The translations under genes and the position numbers were made by a program. The notes under the pieces were generated by a model. The model was given only the letters and a program-made list of their open reading frames with translations. It did no database searches and was not told where the DNA came from. Shown in pieces: positions 6,212 through 7,814 of a DNA stretch of 7,814 nt. The first letter of the stretch is position 1. Every line of letters starts with the position of its first letter. Origin of the DNA: an uncultured Coriobacteriaceae bacterium (GTDB lineage: Bacteria; Actinomycetota; Coriobacteriia; Coriobacteriales; Eggerthellaceae); contig CACZIP010000085.1 in assembly GCA_902781245.1 (NCBI GenBank), positions 1 through 7,814 on the forward strand. Reading direction: 5' to 3'.

Positions 6212-7504
6212 ATGACCACCATTAGACCTTTCAAAGCGCTACGACCCACAACCGAACTCGCCGGCACAATCGCCGCGCTCCCCTACGATGTGCAGAGCAC
6301 AGCCGAGGCTCGCGTGATCGTCGCCAACAACAAACTGTCGTTTCTGGCCATCGACGAACCGGCCGTGAACTTCCCTCGCGGCATGGATCCATTTGACCTT
6401 AACGTCTACCACAAGGCGGGAGCGTTGCTCGACGCGCATGAGACGTTCGGCGCCATGGGCGTGGACGAAGATGCGCACTTCTATTTGTACGAACTCACGA
6501 TGGACGGCCGCGTTCAAAACGGTCTGGTGGGTTGCGTGTCCATCGACGACTATCTCAACGGCGTCGTGAAAGAGCACGAATCCACCCGCGTCGACAAGGA
6601 GGTCGACCGCATCAACCACATCCGTGGATGCAGCGCCCAGACCGGGCCCATCTTCCTGGCCTACCACTACGATGAGGAGCTTGCCGACATTTACGACCGC
6701 GCCAAGTCTTCGGAGCCGATTTTCGATTTCACCGCTGATGACGGCGTGAGGCATCGTGGATTCATGATCAACGACGAAGACGTCGACGCTGTTGTCGAGC
6801 GTTTTGACGCATTGGGTCGTGTTTACATTGCAGACGGCCATCACCGCATTGCAGCCGCTTCCGAAGTGGCGAAGGCGCGTCGAATCGCACGCGGTCCGCA
6901 GGGGCACCCCGAGGAGTCCGATTATTTCCTCGCGGTGTTGTTCGCCGACACCGAATTGAAGATTTGGCCGTACGAGCGCGTCGTGAAGGACCTCAACGGC
7001 TTGTCAATCGACGAGTTCATGGCCGAGTTGCGTTCGCGCTTCGAGGTCGAGGAGATCATCGCTCCCGAATTCGGCTGCGAGCCGTTCTCCATCCTGAACG
7101 CCAACGACCCCATCGCAGCCGAAGAGCTTGTTAAGCCACGCGCGCTCGGCGAGTTCTGCGTCTTCATCGACGACCATTGGTACCGATGCCACATCCCAGC
7201 CGATCAGATTCCCAACGACCCGCGCGAGGGCCTCGAAGTCCAGATGTTGCAACGCCAGCTGTTTGCCCCCGTGCTTGGCATCGTCGACCCGCGCCGTTCG
7301 CCTCGCATCGACTTCATCGGCGGTATCCGCGGCCTCGGCGAGCTCGAGCGCCGTTGCTCGATTGATTGCGTTGCCGCTTTTGCACTTTCGCCCACGAGCA
7401 TCGACGAGCTGTTCGCCGTTGCTGACGCGAACCTGCTCATGCCGCCGAAATCAACTTGGTTCGAGCCGAAACTCCGCTCAGGCTTGTTCATCCACAAGAT
7501 TTAA
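6212..7504 (+). CDS. DUF1015 family protein
   Basis: 430 residues, a normal length for the family. Recognised from the N-terminal IRPFKALRPT and PYDV (24-27), the KEHESTR segment (120-126), IADGHHRIAAA (206-216, with D208, H210, H211 and R212) and the C-terminal MPPKSTWFEPKLRSGLF (410-426), which is the strongest family signature. It is soluble, with no signal peptide or membrane segment. The biochemical role of the family is not established. The DGHHR segment recalls ParB-like/SerK-type proteins, and DUF1015 genes are often found beside serine biosynthesis genes (serA, serC) in Gram-positive bacteria, so a link to serine or phosphoserine chemistry is a fair guess only. Here the upstream neighbour is the divergent nhaA. 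The start at 6212 is supported by GGAG with a 7-base spacer. The gene ends 12 bases before the first of two inverted hairpin units. Confidence 0.88.
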   Translation: MTTIRPFKALRPTTELAGTIAALPYDVQSTAEARVIVANNKLSFLAIDEPAVNFPRGMDPFDLNVYHKAGALLDAHETFGAMGVDEDAHFYLYELTMDGRVQNGLVGCVSIDDYLNGVVKEHESTRVDKEVDRINHIRGCSAQTGPIFLAYHYDEELADIYDRAKSSEPIFDFTADDGVRHRGFMINDEDVDAVVERFDALGRVYIADGHHRIAAASEVAKARRIARGPQGHPEESDYFLAVLFADTELKIWPYERVVKDLNGLSIDEFMAELRSRFEVEEIIAPEFGCEPFSILNANDPIAAEELVKPRALGEFCVFIDDHWYRCHIPADQIPNDPREGLEVQMLQRQLFAPVLGIVDPRRSPRIDFIGGIRGLGELERRCSIDCVAAFALSPTSIDELFAVADANLLMPPKSTWFEPKLRSGLFIHKI

Positions 7505-7515
7505 CTCAATTATTG

Positions 7516-7622
7516 GGCGAGGCCCTCGAACACGGGGTCTCGCCTACAGCAGTTCAGCTAATCTAAGCATTGTTCAAAGAGTGCTTCACAAGCGGCGAGG
7601 CCCCGTGTTCGAGGGCCTCGCC
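7516..7622. repeat. Inverted pair of 29-bp hairpin units behind the DUF1015 gene
   Basis: Unit 1 (7516-7544) and unit 2 (7594-7622) are inverted copies of one another at 28 of 29 positions, with a 49-base spacer. Each unit is also a hairpin by itself: GGCGAGGCCC pairs with the end of the same unit (GGGCCTCGCC in unit 2, perfect; with one G-U pair in unit 1). The transcript can thus form two separate hairpins or one long stem of about 29 bp. The spacer contains a small AAGCA (7565-7569) / TGCTT (7582-7586) stem. No transposase, target duplication or further similarity beyond the 29 bp is seen. Confidence 0.9.
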
Positions 7623-7630
7623 TTTTCTTT
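7594..7630 (+). terminator. Rho-independent terminator of the DUF1015 gene
   Basis: A perfect 10-bp G+C-rich stem GGCGAGGCCC / GGGCCTCGCC with a 9-base loop is followed at once by TTTTCTTT (7623-7630). It is on the plus strand, about 90 bases after the DUF1015 stop. The near-identical unit upstream (7516-7544) lacks a T-tract, so it should not terminate on its own. Confidence 0.88.
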
Positions 7631-7680
7631 CAAATCTTGTGGATGAAGGCTGACGGGCTATGCGGCGGTTCGCGCGTTTA

Positions 7681-7765
7681 GCGGAATGGCACACTGCTCC
7701 CAGGGAACGCTGTGCCACTATCAAAAAATGGCACAGCGTTCCCTGGGAGCAGTGTGCCATTCCGC
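7681..7765. repeat. Perfect 37-bp inverted repeat with 11-base loop
   Basis: Arm 1 (7681-7717) and arm 2 (7729-7765) are exact reverse complements over 37 bp; the loop (7718-7728) ends in six A. Each arm also contains a dyad of its own: TGGCACA and TGTGCCA enclose TCCC and GGGA halves. The arm is therefore an imperfect hairpin, and the whole is a head-to-head duplication of it. The symmetry stops sharply at both ends, and the right arm abuts the stop codon of the minus-strand gene. The design is the same as at 7516-7622 but the sequence is unrelated. Confidence 0.93.
7723..7761 (-). terminator. Rho-independent terminator of the minus-strand gene entering from the right
   Basis: Read on the minus strand, the right arm of the palindrome forms a hairpin (AATGGCACA paired with TGTGCCATT, with an inner CCC/GGG part and a small internal bulge). 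Six T follow immediately (7728-7723). The stem begins 4 bases after the TAG at 7768-7766. On the other strand the A-run precedes the hairpin and only TT follows, so termination should be stronger for the minus-strand gene. Confidence 0.72.
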
Positions 7766-7814
7766 CTACTTGCGGGCTATTACGATGACGTTGTCGGCTT
7801 CGGCGAATTCGTCG
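7766..7814 (-). CDS. C-terminal end of an unidentified minus-strand gene
   Basis: The last 49 bases read on the minus strand as an open frame ending DEFAEADNVIVIARK and TAG (7768-7766). Only 15 codons are visible, so the product cannot be named. Support for a real gene comes from the intrinsic terminator hairpin starting 4 bases after the stop and from codon use like that of the neighbours. It converges with the DUF1015 gene. Confidence 0.55.
   Translation of the reverse strand, partial: DEFAEADNVIVIARK

Noticed and set aside
7563..7760. 65-codon minus-strand ORF over the repeat region
   Set aside because: It runs through both hairpin structures and a terminator, and has no ribosome site or recognisable protein features.

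Overview
The window reads as chromosomal DNA of an anaerobic, fairly high-G+C bacterium. The best guess is a coriobacterium of the Eggerthellaceae type. The clues are the Ser-rich linker after a lipobox, Tat-type lipoprotein export, a SPASM radical SAM enzyme, a DUF1015 protein and the general protein style. This placement is inference; there is no rRNA or other marker gene here.

Layout, right to left on the minus strand: nhaA (5972-4326), a radical SAM/SPASM enzyme (4316-2973), a two-domain protein with an N-terminal MobA-like nucleotidyltransferase domain and a C-terminal SufS-type cysteine desulfurase (2839-635), and the 5' part of a Tat/lipoprotein substrate-binding protein (436 to beyond base 1). 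nhaA and the radical SAM gene are 9 bases apart, and the Shine-Dalgarno of the second overlaps the stop codon of the first, so they are almost certainly co-transcribed. The desulfurase fusion follows after 133 bases that contain a consensus -10 hexamer and a small hairpin, so it may be read from the operon, from its own promoter, or both. The lipoprotein gene has a separate 198-base leader with several short symmetric motifs.

On the plus strand a DUF1015 gene (6212-7504) is transcribed divergently from nhaA. It converges on a minus-strand gene of which only the last 15 codons are visible (7814-7766). The 261 bases between them hold two unusual structures of the same design. Each is a hairpin-forming unit duplicated in inverted orientation: 29 bp at 28/29 identity, and 37 bp at 37/37 identity. 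In each pair one copy is followed by a T-tract and is placed to terminate one of the converging genes.

The most interesting biology is the set nhaA - SPASM radical SAM - nucleotidyltransferase/desulfurase fusion. It looks like a sulfur-transfer or peptide-modification cassette, but no precursor peptide gene is visible, and the role of the antiporter and the substrate of the radical SAM enzyme cannot be read from the sequence.
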